Assembly: GCA_905221605.1 (NCBI GenBank)
Contig: CAJNDS010000199.1
Span: 1 to 64,000, forward strand
Reading direction: 5' to 3'
DNA: 64,000 bases
From: Symbiodinium natans
Lineage: Eukaryota > Sar > Dinophyceae > Suessiales > Symbiodiniaceae
The notes under the pieces are model-generated. The model saw only the letters and a list, made by a program, of their open reading frames with translations. It was not told the DNA's origin and ran no database searches. Both the position numbers and the translations under genes were made by a program. Of the stretch, positions 43,010-53,359 are shown piece after piece (positions within the stretch are counted from its first letter, which is position 1; each line of letters begins with the position of its first letter).

Positions 43010-43628
43010 CTACCTCCTGAGGCGCACTTCGCATGTTGGCTTTTGTGCAGCTGTGCAGCGACGAGTCTGCGGATCCCAGAGTTATAAAATAGTCCACAGT
43101 GAACCACAGTACCTTCTGCCACAGCACCATGCGGAATCTGACTCTTCAGAGGCCCCTTTGCACGGTTACTCTGCATAGCTGTGTTTTACTCATTAGTGCT
43201 TCTCGACTCTCGACGTGGCAGCGCATTCTGGCTGCGCGGCAACACCAGTGAGTTCCAACGTCTGGGGTTGAGTTGGTGTCTGGTTGACGCTGCTGCGCAG
43301 GGCGCCGGCTCGGCTGTCGCCTAGCTCCCGCGCACCTTTCCTAGCCCAAATCGCGAGCTTGTCCGTGGGATTCGCATGTTGCAGCTTTCATGATCACATT
43401 CGAGTTTTTATGATAGGCCCGAGCGCCATGCCGCAGAGAATTAGCCAGAACCAGTTTCGCTCTGGATGCTCGCCCTCGCCCTCGCCCTCGCCCAAACATG
43501 TGACACAATGTCACAATAGCTTGAGAGGAGGCGAAAGAATTAGATGGGCTGGGGTCGGATTGACTACAGGATTGAGGGCCCGGATTTCAGGAATTTAGCC
43601 AGGCCAAGACGAGTCCCAGCCGCAGCCA
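43010..43628. other. No convincing gene
   Basis: A CCTCGCCCTCGCC simple repeat lies at 43470-43490. Otherwise nothing supportable. Confidence 0.4.
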
Positions 43629-43949
43629 CTAAGTTCCTTTCAGGTTTTCGAAATCGCGCTTCCGCATCGGTGCCGAGCTCATGCTTCTTTCGAAGTGCAG
43701 AACTGTCGTTGCTTTTGGGGCCTGGGATCGTGCTCTGGTGAGCGGCACATGCGATGTGCTGCTGTGGTCTTTCGCACTGTTTGGGCTCGCTGGCACAGCC
43801 GAGATTAATTGAGTATGGGTTGCAACCCCATTCACTCTGAAGAACCCTTTCCACGGGGGCACTTCCACGCCGGCCGACTCGAAGAACATGGCATGGCCGG
43901 GAAGAAATGTCCTGGGAAGGCACACTTCGACCGAATTCAAAGAGAGCAC
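43629..43949 (-). CDS. Exon candidate
   Basis: The minus strand reads SVEVCLPRTFLPGHAMFFES and AGVEVPPWKGFFRVNG, with the best coding character at 43840-43949. An overlapping frame in 43564-44010 is open too. No family recognised. Confidence 0.4.
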   Translation of the reverse strand: MLSLNSVEVCLPRTFLPGHAMFFESAGVEVPPWKGFFRVNGVATHTQLISAVPASPNSAKDHSSTSHVPLTRARSQAPKATTVLHFERSMSSAPMRKRDFENLKGT

Positions 43950-44170
43950 TGGCGCCAGCTGTGAGTATGCACTGGCTCAAGGGCACATCGCAGAATAGCA
44001 TAGAGGCCAAGCATCTGGATCAGAATGTCCTTACAGGACTTCTTACAGACGGGGCAGCAATAACAAACTGCCGAAATTGGTTGCAGCTCAATGAAGAGGC
44101 ACGAAGGATGGCTTGAAAAATTAGACACTTGCGAGTGCACAAACGCATCCGAATCTCGGCCACCGCTGTG

Positions 44171-44470
44171 TCACGGAAGAGGCCGTGCAGATCCGGATCG
44201 TGGCAGCCGGGTAGTAGCTCCTGTACTCATGTGCCCTTGGGTTGGACTACACCTCATGCACCTGAAGTGCTCCCCAAGCAGACATAAAGCTTTTGGCCTA
44301 GAGGTGAAGAGTGGAGAGCTAACACTCGTGAAATCTGGGTCTACTTTCACCTTCGCCATCGCAGACGTTTTCAAGCACGATTTTCGAAAACTTTCTGATA
44401 TTTCTCCGCCCTGCATCGTTTTGGACATGAAAAGCTGCTGAAGCAGCCTTTCACAGAGCACCTCTGCCAT
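44171..44470 (-). CDS. Open frame, 99 aa, downstream of the TBC exons
   Basis: From ATG at 44468-44470 the minus strand reads MAEVLCERLLQQLFMSKTMQ and AMAKVKVDPDFTSVSSPLFT to a stop at 44171. It looks coding. It may be a further exon of the TBC gene or a separate small gene; I do not see the later TBC motifs in it. Confidence 0.45.
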   Translation of the reverse strand: MAEVLCERLLQQLFMSKTMQGGEISESFRKSCLKTSAMAKVKVDPDFTSVSSPLFTSRPKALCLLGEHFRCMRCSPTQGHMSTGATTRLPRSGSARPLP

Positions 44471-44508
44471 GTCCAGCTCTCACACACTCAAAGACAGTGA
44501 CGGGCAGC

Positions 44509-45680
44509 TCAGGGGCTTCTTTGCATCTTGCAGTTCATTGTATTTGCATTTCCTGCCTCCATGATGGCATCCATCATCCAGCAACACACGTCTTCGTCGA
44601 ACCCAAGCTTCAGCAACACAGCAGCAAGCTGGTTCCTCAGCTTGCTACAGTAAAGGTACAATCAGCTGTGATGAAGCCTTGCATTCTTGGCAGGCACTAC
44701 ATCACTACATCCCATCCCTGGTCCCTGCCCTCAACGTTTCCTCGTCAAGCGTCATGCCTTGCGCGTAGCCAACACTGGGCCGCTTCGCCGCCGCTGCACG
44801 AAGCACACGGCGCAGAGTTTCGCGGCGTTCCGGGGCCACGAGGTCACGCCTAGAGGCACAAGACTGGGACAGAGAGTGCACCGATCCACGGGAGTGACTT
44901 GCACAGCATTTTATCAATTCTGCTCGACCCATCTCAGCTTACAAGAGACTTGGCATCAGTTCAAAGCTGAACTGCTCGTGAGAGTTGCAGCGGGCCAACG
45001 CTACAAATGAACCTTTGAAGCACAGCGACCACGCATCATTGGGCCTTGTGCGTGGCACATCTGCATCGATCTGCTCCGCCACCTCGCTCGAGCACGGGAA
45101 ACTTGTGGCATGCCCTTGGGCCCTCCGGAAATCGTCAGGAAAAAGAGCTGGTGCCTAGCTTGTGAACAATTTCAAGGGCCTTCTGCGGCAGCTCGGCCAG
45201 TGCAAGCACCTGCACGAACAATTGAAAACAGGCTTGGTGGCACCTGATCCTGGTTATACCGTTGTACTTGTGTTACCTGTGTCATTCTGAGCCGTTCCCA
45301 TCATTCCACATGCCCAAAAGAAGCCGCCACCTCGTACTCATCGCTGCAGAGCGTGAGAAACGTTGGCCACAGGCGATGGCGGTACCTCAAGGCCCCAGAT
45401 TCCGACCGGTTTCTGATTAGATTCATACAAACAATAGCAGCTGCTCAGTAGCACGTGCAGCACCTGAAACTTCTCCGACATGGCATTGCTGGATTCATGA
45501 GAACCTGAGAATCGGGCTTCAGCGGCATCCCCCGGCGGCCTTTGGATCTTCGTCTCTGGAGAGTTTCACAAACTCTCGCATCGCTAGGGACTCACTAAAT
45601 TCTGCGCCTATGAGGAGTGGCTCCAGCTCCTCGACTTTCAGCTCGGCCGGGTCCTGCGCGCCCAGGGCCTGCTGCCAGGC
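44509..45680 (-). CDS. TBC-domain protein (Rab GTPase-activating protein)
   Basis: Exons joined in phase: 45540-45680 (ELEPLLIGAEFSESLAMREF), 45464-45504, 45310-45385 (YRHRLWPTFLTLCSDEYEVA), 45160-45209 (LAELPQKALEIVH), 45024-45122 (EVAEQIDADVPRTRP), 44754-44849 (RETLRRVLRAAAAKRPSVGY) and 44509-44635 (NQLAAVLLKLGFDEDVCCWM). DVPRTRP and SVGYAQGMN across the last junction are the signature TBC motifs (D.pRT.p; P.vGY.QGMN). TBC proteins speed GTP hydrolysis by Rab proteins in membrane traffic. The catalytic Arg of the dual finger is present in the PRT motif; the Gln-finger motif usually read as YCQG is YAQG, with Gln kept. Donors are GC, GT, GT, GC, GT and GA. The rest of the domain and the start codon were not found. 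Confidence 0.78.
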
Positions 45681-45714
45681 CTGCGGGTCAACGGTCCATG
45701 GGTGTCCCCGGCGT

Positions 45715-46080
45715 ACTACATCTGTACTACAAAGGCGTGCTACCTCTGTACTACAGAAAATGCAAAAACACTACAGTTTCGGTCGCGCGACCACGCGAAA
45801 ACCCGCAGAGGGGTTACGTTTGTATGTCAAGAAACGCAAAAACACGACGGTTTTGGCACCGCGCCAACGCCGGAACCCGGCAGAGGGGGTTACGTTTGTA
45901 TGTCAAAAAAAGCAAAAACACGACGGTTTTGGCACCGCGCCAACGCCGAAACCCGCCGACGGTTTTAGCACCGCGACCCGGCGATTACCCGCAGAGGGTT
46001 GTCCGCGCAAATCAAGAAACGTTAAAAAACGACGGTTTTAGCACCGCGACCACGCCGAAACCCGCAGAGGGTTGCAATCC
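45715..46080 (+). repeat. Diverged tandem repeat, unit about 70-75 bp
   Basis: About four units contain ACGACGGTTTTGGCACCGCG, then CCAACGCCGAAACCCGC and AGAGGGTTACGTTTGTATGT. It directly adjoins the 5' side of the TBC exons. CTACAAAG/GTACTAC short repeats begin the block. Confidence 0.8.
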
Positions 46081-46229
46081 CGATTGACGTCGTCAACCGA
46101 CCCCGCCGCCTTAAAAAGAGTAATTAATTAAGAAATGTAGGACTGGGCACGAAGGTCTACTAAAGTCTACTAAAATCTCGTAAAATCTACTACGTTGTGC
46201 TATTTTAAAATTGTACTAAAATCTCGTGA

Positions 46230-46600
46230 ATTCTACTCTATGCACTTCACTCTTGCACTTCACTCTGTGCACTTAACTCTGTGCACTTCACTCTATGCAC
46301 TTAACTCTATGCACTTGACTCTATGCAAATCACTCTATGTACTTAACTCGACGCACTTCACTCTATGCTTTCACTCTATGCACTTGACTCTACGTGCTTG
46401 ACTCTATGCACTTGACTCTACGCACTTGCCTCTATGCACTTCACTCTATGTACCTAACTCTATGCACTTGACTCTACGCGCTTGACTCTATGCACTTCAC
46501 TCTATGCACTTAACTCTATGCACTTGACTCTATGCACTTCACTCTATGCACTTCACTCTACGCACTTCACTCTATGCACTTCACTCTATGTTGTTGGGTC
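46230..46600 (+). repeat. 14-bp satellite ACTCTATGCACTTC, array 1
   Basis: About 25 copies of ACTCTATGCACTTC/A/G with point changes. Being 14 bp, it leaves several frames open that read LCTSLYALNSMHLT-like peptides; these are not genes. Confidence 0.9.
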
Positions 46601-46645
46601 AGAGGGCTCCGCGCGGAAGAACCCTTCGCGATGCTTTCGGGAATT
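46588..46645 (+). repeat. Shared right flank of satellite array, copy 1
   Basis: GTTGTTGGGTCAGAGGGCTC and the following GCGGAAGAACCCTTCGCGAT also follow array 2 at 47050-47103, so array plus flank were duplicated as a unit of about 460 bp. Confidence 0.85.
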
Positions 46646-46749
46646 AAGAAATCTAGGACTGGGTACGAAGTTCTACTAAATTCTACGAAAATTCCACCAA
46701 AATCTCATGAATTCTATGAAACTGTACAAAAATGTACTGAAATTGTGAA

Positions 46750-47103
46750 TTCTACTCTATGCACTTGACTCTATGCACTTGCCTCTAAGCACTTACTTGA
46801 CTCTATGCACTTGACTCTATGCACTTCACTCTATGCACTTCATGCACTTCACTCTATGCACTTCACTCTACGCACTTCACGCTGCGCACTTCACTCTATG
46901 CACTTCACTCTATGCACTTCACTCTCTGCACTCTATGCACTTCACTCTATGTACTTGACTCTATGCACGTCACTCTATGCACTTGACTCTATGCACTTCA
47001 CTCTATGTGCACTTCACTCTACGCACTTCTCTCTATGCACTTCATTCTATGTTGTTGGGTCAGAGGGCTCCGCACGGAAGAACCCTTCGCGATGCTTTCG
47101 GGA
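46750..47103 (+). repeat. 14-bp satellite, array 2 with the same right flank
   Basis: Same 14-bp unit and the same GTTGTTGGGTCAGAGGGCTC flank as array 1, with one G to A change in CGCACGGAAG. Confidence 0.9.
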
Positions 47104-47104
47104 G

Positions 47105-47340
47105 AAAAAAAAAATATATATATATATATACATACATATATATATTATTTATTTATTTATTCGCAAAGAATAAAAAAATAAAAAATAAGGAACTGAATAA
47201 ATAACTAAATAAACAACATGGTTTAATGGTTTGAGGGATTCTTGGTTAAATGGTTTCAGGGAATGTGCAAAAACACAGGGGAACCGCTATAGGCGGTGAC
47301 CCATATATATATATATGTGTATATATATATATGTATCCAC
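47105..47340 (+). repeat. AT-rich and TA microsatellites
   Basis: (TA)n at 47114-47146 and 47305-47334 flank AT-rich DNA with AAATAA repeats. Confidence 0.8.
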
Positions 47341-48120
47341 CGTCCACTCTCGCGCCCCTCCGGCTCTGTCCTCCCCGTACTACTTTTGTAATACACTTCA
47401 ACGACAATCCCTCGCACCGCAGTACCTCCGCAGCACGCGCCGCAGTCCGCTCTCGCGCCCCTCCGGCACGTCTCTGAGCTCACTGCACGGCGCCAGCGTT
47501 GAGACCCCGCAGCCGTTCCAACACCTGTACTGTAGAGAGGTGTGGGAGCGAAGCCACAACACGACGTTAGATTCTAAATCTCGGGGGCAGGCGTTTTCGG
47601 GCAAGCTGGCGGCCGTCCGTCCGGCAAACAGAGACTTTGACATCGTATGTTGAAACTGCTAAAAAGAAGCCGTGCCTCTGTATGACCACTGGCTGCGGCA
47701 CCGTCGTGGCCAGGTTATATTGCAGGCAGACCTGTGCACCAAAGCTGAGTAGCCACGCCAAAACTAACAGAGACGTGTCAGAGCTGGCTTTTTCTCGCAA
47801 TACGGCACCTGTCATGCCAGCGAGACGCGCTGTCTTCGGCAATCCGGCATCCCCTGCCTGGCCGTTCAGCACAATGGGCGGCAAGGTCGGCCACGCCTGC
47901 ACCATGGGTTCGCATGACACAACCCTCCAATTGTGCCAGGCCCCACACAACGGCGCCTCCCGCTTCTTCGGCACAAGCGCGGTCCGACTGCTACACAACA
48001 AGCGCCGCTGCCGTGGCTCTGGCGGCCTCCGGCATGGATTTGCTGGCGTCGGTCGCGCGGCCTGGCTGAGCAGAAAAGGAGACTGTGGAAAGTCTGCACG
48101 ACTCGCTCTACACCACGCGG
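47341..48120. other. GC-rich stretch with open frames on both strands
   Basis: A 197-codon plus frame (47637-48230) and a 216-codon minus frame (47567-48217) overlap. The minus frame has one membrane-like segment (LLVLAWLLSFGAQVCLQYNL at about 47720). A CTCTCGCGCCCCTCCGGC box occurs at both about 47347 and 47450. I cannot choose a coding strand. Confidence 0.3.
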
Positions 48121-48124
48121 TTGT

Positions 48125-48240
48125 GGCTCCAATAGAGCTCGCCGGACGCGCTCCTGTTCCGCAGCGTGCTCGTCTTCTCGGCCGCGCTTGGTGCCTGCAT
48201 GTACACGACATCGCCAATCGTCACACGTAAGCCAAAAAGC
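48125..48240 (-). CDS. Exon candidate, BAH-like start
   Basis: The minus strand reads FGLRVTIGDVVYMQAPSAAE, KTSTLRNRSASGELYWSHNR and VV, then TAG. A GDVVY motif is typical of BAH domains, but the rest is too short to confirm. Confidence 0.35.
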
Positions 48241-48526
48241 GTCTATAGCTGAGGTCCCGGACCGCGCTCGCACTTGAGCGTCTCGAAGGCAAACAAAGCC
48301 ATCTGACAGGCGGCGCAAGCACCAGGACGCACACGGACCGCCCCAGCTGCTGCCTGAGCGCCAGACCGCGAGGGACAAAATGGAAGCGAGCCGGCTGCAA
48401 GAGGAAATGCTGGAGCCAAAGTTGTAGAACGACGTGCACGCAAACCCTGCACTGGACGTCTAACGGCCGAAACCCAGCGTGACCGTGCAGCACGCGTGAA
48501 TGCCGGGCAGCAACGCACCAAAACAA

Positions 48527-49292
48527 CTCCCTCGAAGCGATCCGGGCCTTTTCTTACTTACGGTTGCCGCGGGCGTACTTCACCGAATCCATTATCTCAC
48601 CCGCGCGGAGCCACGCCCTGCCAGATGTTGCAATCCAAACAAAACATCTTGCGGAAAGCAACTTGGAATTGAAGCACAGGCCTCAACATCTGGCGGATCT
48701 TCTTGCGAAGCTCACCGTCGAGGAGGGTCACCAGCGCCTGAAAGGCAAGCAAGCTTCTGTCCTATTTTAAAGACTGACCAACAGACGAGCCTCGTTGTGC
48801 GCGGCGATGGGCTCTTTACCCGCTCTGAGCTGCTCGTGGACCCACCTGTTATAGCGCTGGGTGACCTGTCACGGAACACAACACAGTGAGGAAGCTGAGC
48901 AGGTTTGGGGGGACAGGCCTCTGCGTCCGTAGATGGGCGACGGTTCAGCACCATGATCGAAATCAACCTTACCGTTCTGCGCGGTTTGCAGTGCATGGCG
49001 AACGCTAACATAACACATTGACATCTCAGGTTCTGACGGACACAAACAAGAGAGGCGGGGCACGTTCGCGGTCGCAAGCTTGGGACAAGAAAGTCTTCCA
49101 GCAATGCTGCGCAAGCAAGTGGACATGTGTGTGTGGCTACTCTGCTCTGCACAGGGGAGGGGTGGAGGCGAGCTTCGACTGCGAGTCCGACGTTCTGGTT
49201 TGAAACAGGAGAGGTCTGGAAAAGAGGGCCTGACTTTCGAGGTTGAAAAACACGCAGGTCCACAAAAAAAGGGAGGATGGCGTCTCTCATGA
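48527..49292 (+). CDS. Four-exon gene, unrecognised protein (plus strand)
   Basis: Exons join in phase: up to 48739 (AYFTESIISPARSHALPDVA, HLADLLAKLTVEEGHQRL), 48790-48885 (VVRGDGLFTRSELLVDPPVI), 48949-48983 (TMIEINLTVLR) and 49102-49292 (MLRKQVDMCVWLLCSAQGRG, then EKHAGPQKKGGWRLS and TGA). The left limit is only where the frame becomes convincing; the start codon may be upstream. Donors are GA, GT and GT. The second donor CA/GTGAGG is near consensus. The basic C terminus suggests binding to RNA or acidic partners (inference). It runs against the main strand of the window. No family recognised. Confidence 0.6.
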
Positions 49293-49299
49293 AGGGAAG

Positions 49300-49440
49300 C
49301 AACATACTAAACCCCAAACCCTAAACCATCACTGAACAACAACCCAACCCTAAACCCTGTGATCCCAAACAACCCCTAAACCCGATGACCCTGTGACCAC
49401 AATAGCCCTAAACCCTAAACCCCAAACCGTAACCCAATTA
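49300..49440 (-). repeat. Telomere-like CCCTAAA island
   Basis: Decayed CCCTAAA/ACCCTAAACC units start within 20 bp of the stop codon of the plus-strand gene. Confidence 0.75.
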
Positions 49441-49526
49441 CTTAAATCGCGTGTATATACATGTAGATATATAAATATGTAACATATGTAGATGTAAAGG
49501 TACCTAATTGCCTTCGGCTTTGCTTT

Positions 49527-49886
49527 CTACCCATCTTCGGCCCTGCTTGGCCCTCGGGGCCTCGTGCGTCTCGGCATCTTCGTGCAGGGCCTGGGGCGTA
49601 GGGCACCTCGCTCCCTGACACTCTCCTGATCAAACTCCCGAGCTTGCCTGTTCCCGACGCCGCCGGCTGGGCGTGCTCTCGCCCTGGCTTGGCTCTTCGC
49701 CTTCCTCAAGGCCGAGATCTGCTCAGATCGAGACAGAATGGGAGGGGGACGCTCATGGCCACATCTCCGGGCCTTCTGCACCCCGGAGATCATCCGCCGA
49801 ACCTCCTCCACCTGGCCGCCCAACCGCTGCACGAGTTCAGCACCTCCAAGACTCCAAAGCCAGAACTGCAAAAAATGAGAAATCAT
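49527..49886 (-). CDS. Arg/Ala-rich open frame
   Basis: The minus strand reads LGGAELVQRLGGQVEEVRRM and ISGVQKARR, convincingly helical and coding at 49770-49860; the rest is low-complexity Arg-rich. Probably one exon near 49770-49870 and chance frame beyond. Confidence 0.4.
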   Translation of the reverse strand: MISHFLQFWLWSLGGAELVQRLGGQVEEVRRMISGVQKARRCGHERPPPILSRSEQISALRKAKSQARARARPAGGVGNRQAREFDQESVRERGALRPRPCTKMPRRTRPRGPSRAEDG

Positions 49887-50051
49887 GAGACTGGCAGGGG
49901 CGAAGTAGATGTGATTGTAGTCTCATCGTAGCGTGAGATCTTGCGCGCGAATCGTTCAAAACACTCCGGTCTTCAACACAAAAAGGCGGGAGTCTGCTAT
50001 GGGAAAAGAGATGGTGGAACGAGTCGGAAAACCACAGTCCAGCCCTACCCC

Positions 50052-50594
50052 TCACTCTAGACACTCCTGCTCCTGAGTCCTAGGGCCGCCAACACCCCTC
50101 TTTCCCAGACCTCTTACATACTTGTCGTAATGAACTCCTTGCATGAAGAATTCAGGGAATCGGAATGGCACGTGCTGGAAAGGTGCATCCCTAGCTGGCC
50201 CTAGCTTACCCGGAGACGGCTTTATCTCAAAGTTCGGTGGCGAAATCTCCTCCCCTTGCTCAAGCAAAGAAGGCATGGCGCAAGTGCAGGGCCTCAAGAC
50301 ACCTTCCCTCTGTACAGGAGATCGGGTATGCAGAGCGGAGAAGTCAAACATGTCATGCTGTTGGTACTTCTTCGTTCTGCAGGCGCAACTAATTCTGGAT
50401 TCTTGCGCACCTGTTGCCTGGTTCTCGCATGGTACTTCTGGTTCAGACTCAACTTTCCGACTCATGACTGCGTGTTGTCTTGGCTCACTTGGACGATTTC
50501 CGGGAACCGAACAAAACTTGGGGACTTCCCTGCCTTTCCGGATCTGAGGCGCAAGGGAGTCCACCGTCAGGGCACACAGATCACCTTCTTCCAC
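50052..50594 (-). CDS. Open frame, 181 codons, unknown protein
   Basis: The C-terminal half is clearly protein-like: EEISPPNFEIKPSPGKLGPA, FQHVPFRFPEFFMQGVHYDK and YVRGLGKRGVGG, to a stop at 50052. The N-terminal half lacks an ATG at its start, so the convincing exon may begin near 50320 after GTACAG. No family recognised. Confidence 0.55.
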   Translation of the reverse strand: MEEGDLCALTVDSLAPQIRKGREVPKFCSVPGNRPSEPRQHAVMSRKVESEPEVPCENQATGAQESRISCACRTKKYQQHDMFDFSALHTRSPVQREGVLRPCTCAMPSLLEQGEEISPPNFEIKPSPGKLGPARDAPFQHVPFRFPEFFMQGVHYDKYVRGLGKRGVGGPRTQEQECLE

Positions 50595-50599
50595 ACAGG

Positions 50600-51415
50600 C
50601 AGAGGAATAAGATGCAAATGGCCTAAGAAGACCTGTTCGTCAAGGCCAAAAGTTCTGCCAAGCTGCGCAAGCCCACTAGACCGAGCAGCGCTGGCAGTTG
50701 CTCGGAGGATCGCAACTCAGTCCGAAACGAAACAGCTGCAAACAGCCAGAAACAGCCAGAAACAGCCAGAAACAGCTGCACTTCCATGGAGAGGCTGAGC
50801 TGCAGGCGTCACTTACAGACTTGGCGCACACAGGGCAACTGCCATCCTGACGCATTCTCACTGTGACGGCTTTCAGTGACGTGAACGTGGCATGATGAAG
50901 TGGTGGGACAAAGCGAACTGACTAGGCTCTTGTGCCTCTCCGACGCACGCAGCGTGAAAGCCTTGGCACACAGTGTTGAGCGGTGCGACAAGTCGCCCAA
51001 CACTCACAGTTGCAAGTTCATGGTAAATTGGGCTACACGGTGCCACAGCGCTCACACACCGCCGTACACTACTGCCTCCGTGCACAGGACGGTACAATCT
51101 TGCACGGTACATTAGTCAGTCTTCCTTGCAAGAATGTTCGCAAGAAACTCACCAACATGTGCTAAGGTACAATGGAATTGTGGACAGCGCCGAAGCGTGG
51201 CCGATGAGCCCAGGCGAAGTGCGCCCTGGCAAGGTCCATAAGAGCCGAAGAGCATCGAAAAGTGCTCTCATCCCAAGACATCGTACCATACTCCAGAACT
51301 CCGCATTATTGCACAGCCTCGCAACATGGGCAGCGCAAGGCTCCAGAGATGCGCTGATGCACTCCATCCTCATCGAGGCTCCGTGGTTAAAAGGGGGCAC
51401 GTCAGATTGTGGTAA
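50600..51415. other. No firm gene; short 11-bp repeat
   Basis: Four copies of AAACAGCCAGA lie at 50736-50776. Frames at 51126-51512 (plus) and 51149-51481 (minus) overlap and neither convinces. Confidence 0.35.
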
Positions 51416-51419
51416 CGCG

Positions 51420-51513
51420 GGCAGGAAACCAGCTGCACCACCAAGACTCCAAGTACTCAATCGAGCGCTCGACTTCCGCAATCTTCTCCTGCACCAGCTT
51501 CCTCGGCACTGAG
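51420..51513 (-). CDS. Coiled-coil exon candidate
   Basis: After a CAG the minus strand reads PRKLVQEKIAEVERSIEYLE and SW, an amphipathic helix that fits a coiled coil, ending near a possible donor. No family recognised. Confidence 0.45.
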
Positions 51514-51602
51514 ACTTTTATTTGAGTCTGCATTTTGAAATGGGATATATGGGATAATGGACGTTTGTTGGTGCTGTATCATGGCTTCTATTTCATCATT
51601 CG

Positions 51603-51649
<47 letters not shown>
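51603..51649 (+). repeat. 47-base poly-C tract
   Basis: Uninterrupted C run, the longest homopolymer in the window; it could be a sequencing- or assembly-sensitive spot. Confidence 0.9.
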
Positions 51650-51651
<2 letters not shown>

Positions 51652-51659
51652 GATCCCCC

Positions 51660-52832
51660 CAAACAAGTCTGACACATGCCGAGGAACTGCATTGGTTTTG
51701 TGGTGGACCATCCGTGCACCTGGTCTGAGAACTGTTCAAGGCTCGTCTGCAGTAGTGACCTAGATACGCCCAGCTTCAACTACAAATGGACCTGCTTCGG
51801 ATTTCACCTTCAAGCAGCCCCAAGAAGAGGAGCAGGTTAACGAGGTCGAATGACTTCCATCTTAACAACATGAGACTCGATCCTTCATTCGAGCGGCTGC
51901 CACACCCACGGCCAGGCCGGCACCCAGACCACCAAGGACCTTTCGTAGGTCTGCGAGGACAAACCGAGTGCTTGCGACTTGGAAATTACAAACGACCCAT
52001 GAGGGCGCTCAAATGATCTAAACGGTGCGTCAAGGAGCACGGCCAGCGATCAGCATTGATTCCGTACCCGCCTGCGGATGCGACAACAAGCAGACGCATA
52101 TGCGTCTGTTCTTCTGGCCAAGGCCAAAGGCACACCCAAGCCCTGCCAAAACTGCGACCGCCTGGGTGAGCGTTGCATACTTGGCAGACCGCACCAGCAT
52201 TAGATTCCTCAGAGGTTGCTCAAGGCAAGGCGTGGCACACTTGTGAGGAGACTACAGTAATAGGTGCGGAACACAGGAGAACAAAACTCCAGTCTCACTT
52301 GCTGAATAGCTATTAGACTTGCACTGCTGAGCACTGCCACTCTACACAGCTAGCTCGGCTAGTGACGGCTAGTGACAGCTGGTGACGGCTAGTGACCGCT
52401 AGTGATGGGCATGGGTTGCGATAGCTAGCGAAAGCATGCCTGCCAAGGACCGGAGCATTGAGGGCTTTGCCGACTAGTTGCAGTTGTCGCCATGGAACTG
52501 ATTCCTAGCTCTGCTGCTCAGTGACGCCGTCTGCACTGCCAACCTCGCAGCAAGTTGTCGGCTCTGCATTGTTGAACAAGCCAAGAATGAACTTGCAGAC
52601 AGAGAGACTGTTTACTACTTCGGAAACAAACACCGACACTCATATAACACGTACAGAGTGGTACAGAGTCACAGCCGGTGCACGCGCGGCCGGCATAGCG
52701 TCGGGGTGACGAGCGGCGGCGCGAAGCAGCAGAGCTCAGGGCCTGGACACTGCGCGAACCCCTCGAGAGCAAACTGCTTCGAGAAAGTCTTACATTCGTG
52801 CTATGCCAGCTACAAGGAACGATGTCATCCTG
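51660..52832. other. No convincing gene
   Basis: A short GGCTAGTGAC-type repeat lies at 52355-52405 (AGTGACGGCTAGTGACAGCT and similar). Otherwise only chance frames. Confidence 0.4.
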
Positions 52833-53345
52833 TCAGTTAGTGCTTTCGCGTGGCGCAGCGGAGCTCAGACTCCACGGACTCAAACCCGAGCCTGGGCTCT
52901 GCACATGAGACCCCGAAATGAGGACATGTGAACTATGAGAGGTCATACAGTGCTCTTTGCTCCATGTGGGAGGCACGAGGAAAACACAGACGAGAAGCTG
53001 CTCGCTCAGGTCCACCTCCATTAGCTTTGCCAAGTTCCTGCCCTTTTCCTCAGCACATTGTGCCACAAAATGGCACAATAGTAGACCAGAAGCTTCAAAC
53101 TGGTTCGCCTTGAACCTACCGGATCCTTTGAAGGAAATGGCTGAGCGCACTGAATGCCACAAAGACGCAGCTTCCACCACGGCATCCTGCCAGCTGACAT
53201 TCGGGGCCAAGCACACCATGACATGATGTCGTCGGAGGGTTGGCCATGGTAGGGCCTGCGTGCTGCTCCCAACACCCGCAGCTGCGCTGCCTGCGCCCAG
53301 GGCCTCACGCAGCAGGAGCTCGTCTGTCGCTTGGTAAATCTCGGT
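52833..53345 (-). CDS. Long open frame, unknown soluble protein
   Basis: The frame is open from a TAG at about 53346 to a stop at 52833, 170 codons, and is convincingly coding: TEIYQATDELLLREALGAGS, VMVCLAPNVSWQDAVVEAAS, SGRFKANQFEASGLLLCHFV and RNLAKLMEVDLSEQLLVCVF. An ATG lies at 53217-53219, but good coding sequence upstream of it suggests that the exon is joined to an earlier one (acceptor GGTAG at about 53346). The part after PTWSKEH may be intron. No family recognised. Confidence 0.6.
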   Translation of the reverse strand, partial: TEIYQATDELLLREALGAGSAAAGVGSSTQALPWPTLRRHHVMVCLAPNVSWQDAVVEAASLWHSVRSAISFKGSGRFKANQFEASGLLLCHFVAQCAEEKGRNLAKLMEVDLSEQLLVCVFLVPPTWSKEHCMTSHSSHVLISGSHVQSPGSGLSPWSLSSAAPRESTN

Positions 53346-53359
53346 AACAGTCTACCATC

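Noticed and set aside
46195-47204. LYALHSMHFTL-type repeat ORFs
   Set aside because: Translation of the 14-bp satellite.
50256-50798. 181-codon plus-strand ORF
   Set aside because: Antisense shadow of the better minus-strand frame at 50052-50594.
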